Shown here in pieces: positions 62,911 to 64,000 of a DNA stretch of 64,000 nucleotides (the first letter of the stretch is position 1; every line of letters begins with the position of its first letter). Origin of the DNA: Onchidella celtica (taxonomy: Eukaryota > Mollusca > Gastropoda > Systellommatophora > Onchidiidae); NCBI GenBank assembly GCA_963931925.1, contig OZ007573.1:34681749-34745748 (forward strand), read 5' to 3'. Both the position numbers and the translations under genes were made by a program. A model generated the notes under the pieces. It had not been told where the DNA came from. It did not search any database and worked only from the letters and a program-made list of their open reading frames with translations.

Positions 62911-63210
62911 TTAGTGAGTGAGAGAGAGAGAGAGAGAGGGGGGGGGAGGCGAGGGAGAAAAGAGAGATGGCAAAGAAGAGGTGAGAGTGAGAAAGACAGA
63001 AGTATGTGTGTGTGTGTGTGCGAGAAAGAGAGGGCGCAAGCGAGGAAAGGGTGAACAATGAAAGAGAGAGAGAGAGAAAGAAAGTGTGAAAAAGACGGAA
63101 AGAGAGAAAGAAAGTGAAAGCGAGACAGAGAGGGAGAAAGAGAGGGAGAGAGAGAGAGACAGACGGGGAGGGAGACAGACAGACAGACAGAGAAAGAGTT
63201 AACGAGAAAG
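62911..63210 (+). repeat. GA-rich tract
   Basis: Imperfect GAGA/GAAA repeats with a (GT)n insert at 63005-63020. Frames through it are artefacts. Confidence 0.95.
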
Positions 63211-64000
63211 TGAAGGAGATGATTGAATTAGGAAAAGAGGGGCACTGAATGTGCGAAATGGAAAATGGCATGAGAGAGATGTTTAAGTAATGGAACTCAG
63301 GACAATGAACCCAGAAAGGGATCGACTTAAAGTTAGTCAGAAGTAGCTAGGTCAAGTCAGTACTGAGAAACAGTTGAATGAATAGTACTTTGTTATGACG
63401 AGAGTTTGAAAAAAAAAAAAAGGCCAGGTGACTGGGCGAACATTCACATACAGGATAATTATTTGTTCTTTTTCTCTCTCTCTCTCCCTAGTTCGCCCAT
63501 CCACTGACAAGACTTCATGTTAAAACACTTTACTTTTATGATTCAGTAAATTATTCACCACAAGACACCAAGAGCTAAAATGTTAGCTAAAACTGCTCCT
63601 TCAGAAAGTCGATATCAAACATTGGTTTCCCTTTGAAAATGTTGAAAATCGAAAGTGCGCGTGCTCATCTAATTTACTTGAAGTAACTGCAGCATAAACA
63701 CGCAAAAAAAAAAAAAACTTTCATCAAAAGAAGGAACGAACTTTGTATTCACTGCTTTGTGATTTTGGACTACTTTATAATGTTCACACTCTGAAAGTCT
63801 ACATTTTTTTTCAGCCTTACGGCAGACACTGCCCACCCTCCTTGTTACACTAAAGTACTCACCAGGACAACCAGAGCAGTAAAACACGAGCTTTTGCAAA
63901 TTAGCATCCCTGGCTATCAATCTTTAACTGTGCATTGTGGAGTTCTCAATCCGCTTTGCGCCCAGACTCTAGTTCAGTAACAGGGTAACTAAATGAAACC
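63211..64000. other. No supported feature
   Basis: AT-rich sequence with A runs at 63408-63421 and 63704-63717. Nothing coding is supported. Confidence 0.4.

Overview
This is a eukaryotic, AT-rich, repeat-dense stretch with no recognisable intact protein-coding gene, no rRNA and no canonical tRNA gene. The repeats resemble mollusc, and particularly gastropod, genomes: tRNA-derived SINEs with a shared central block, very long (GATA)n, (TCTA)n and (TCCA)n arrays, long GA tracts, Helitron remnants and many small palindromic DNA transposons. The assignment to a marine gastropod is inference from repeat style, not from a gene. The window is probably intergenic DNA or a very large intron.

Layout. 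0-5 kb: one copy of a dispersed repeat with a promoter-like end (381-868), a 0.3 kb purine tract, a hAT-type non-autonomous element with 8-bp duplications (3195-3565), and a candidate signal-peptide exon on the minus strand (3882-4009) preceded by a 150-160 bp tandem repeat. 5-16 kb: a tRNA-like SINE head, a (GATA)n array, two copies of a GGGG-ended MITE, a fragment of a non-LTR reverse transcriptase C-terminus and weak exon candidates. 16-26 kb: the second copy of the promoter-ended repeat, a 50-bp minisatellite almost touching a Harbinger-like palindromic MITE, a 275-bp palindromic MITE, tetranucleotide arrays, a complex foldback element, two adjacent Helitron remnants and a nested foldback. 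26-38 kb: microsatellites, a minus-strand SINE of a second family, a 77-bp duplication, SINE family A, another nested foldback, an AT-rich block rich in ATTA motifs, then 500 bp of GATA repeats. 38-48 kb: a candidate membrane or signal-anchor exon with two possible partner exons, SINE family A copies, the second Harbinger-like MITE, a composite TCTA/TCCA array and a minus-strand Helitron. 48-64 kb: a candidate terminal exon, a third nested foldback, a promoter-like cluster, the third GGGG-ended MITE, a fourth SINE A copy, a small ORF with an ideal start context, and the best preserved copy of the reverse transcriptase tail (61111-61507).

The best supported content is a set of repeat families defined by comparing copies inside the window: a two-copy Harbinger-like MITE, a three-copy MITE with GGGG-ATTTGCCA ends, a three-copy nested foldback, single-copy palindromes, a four-copy SINE and Helitrons. 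Coding calls are all candidates made from splice signals, start context and composition. None has a recognised family, and in DNA this T-rich several such frames are expected by chance.
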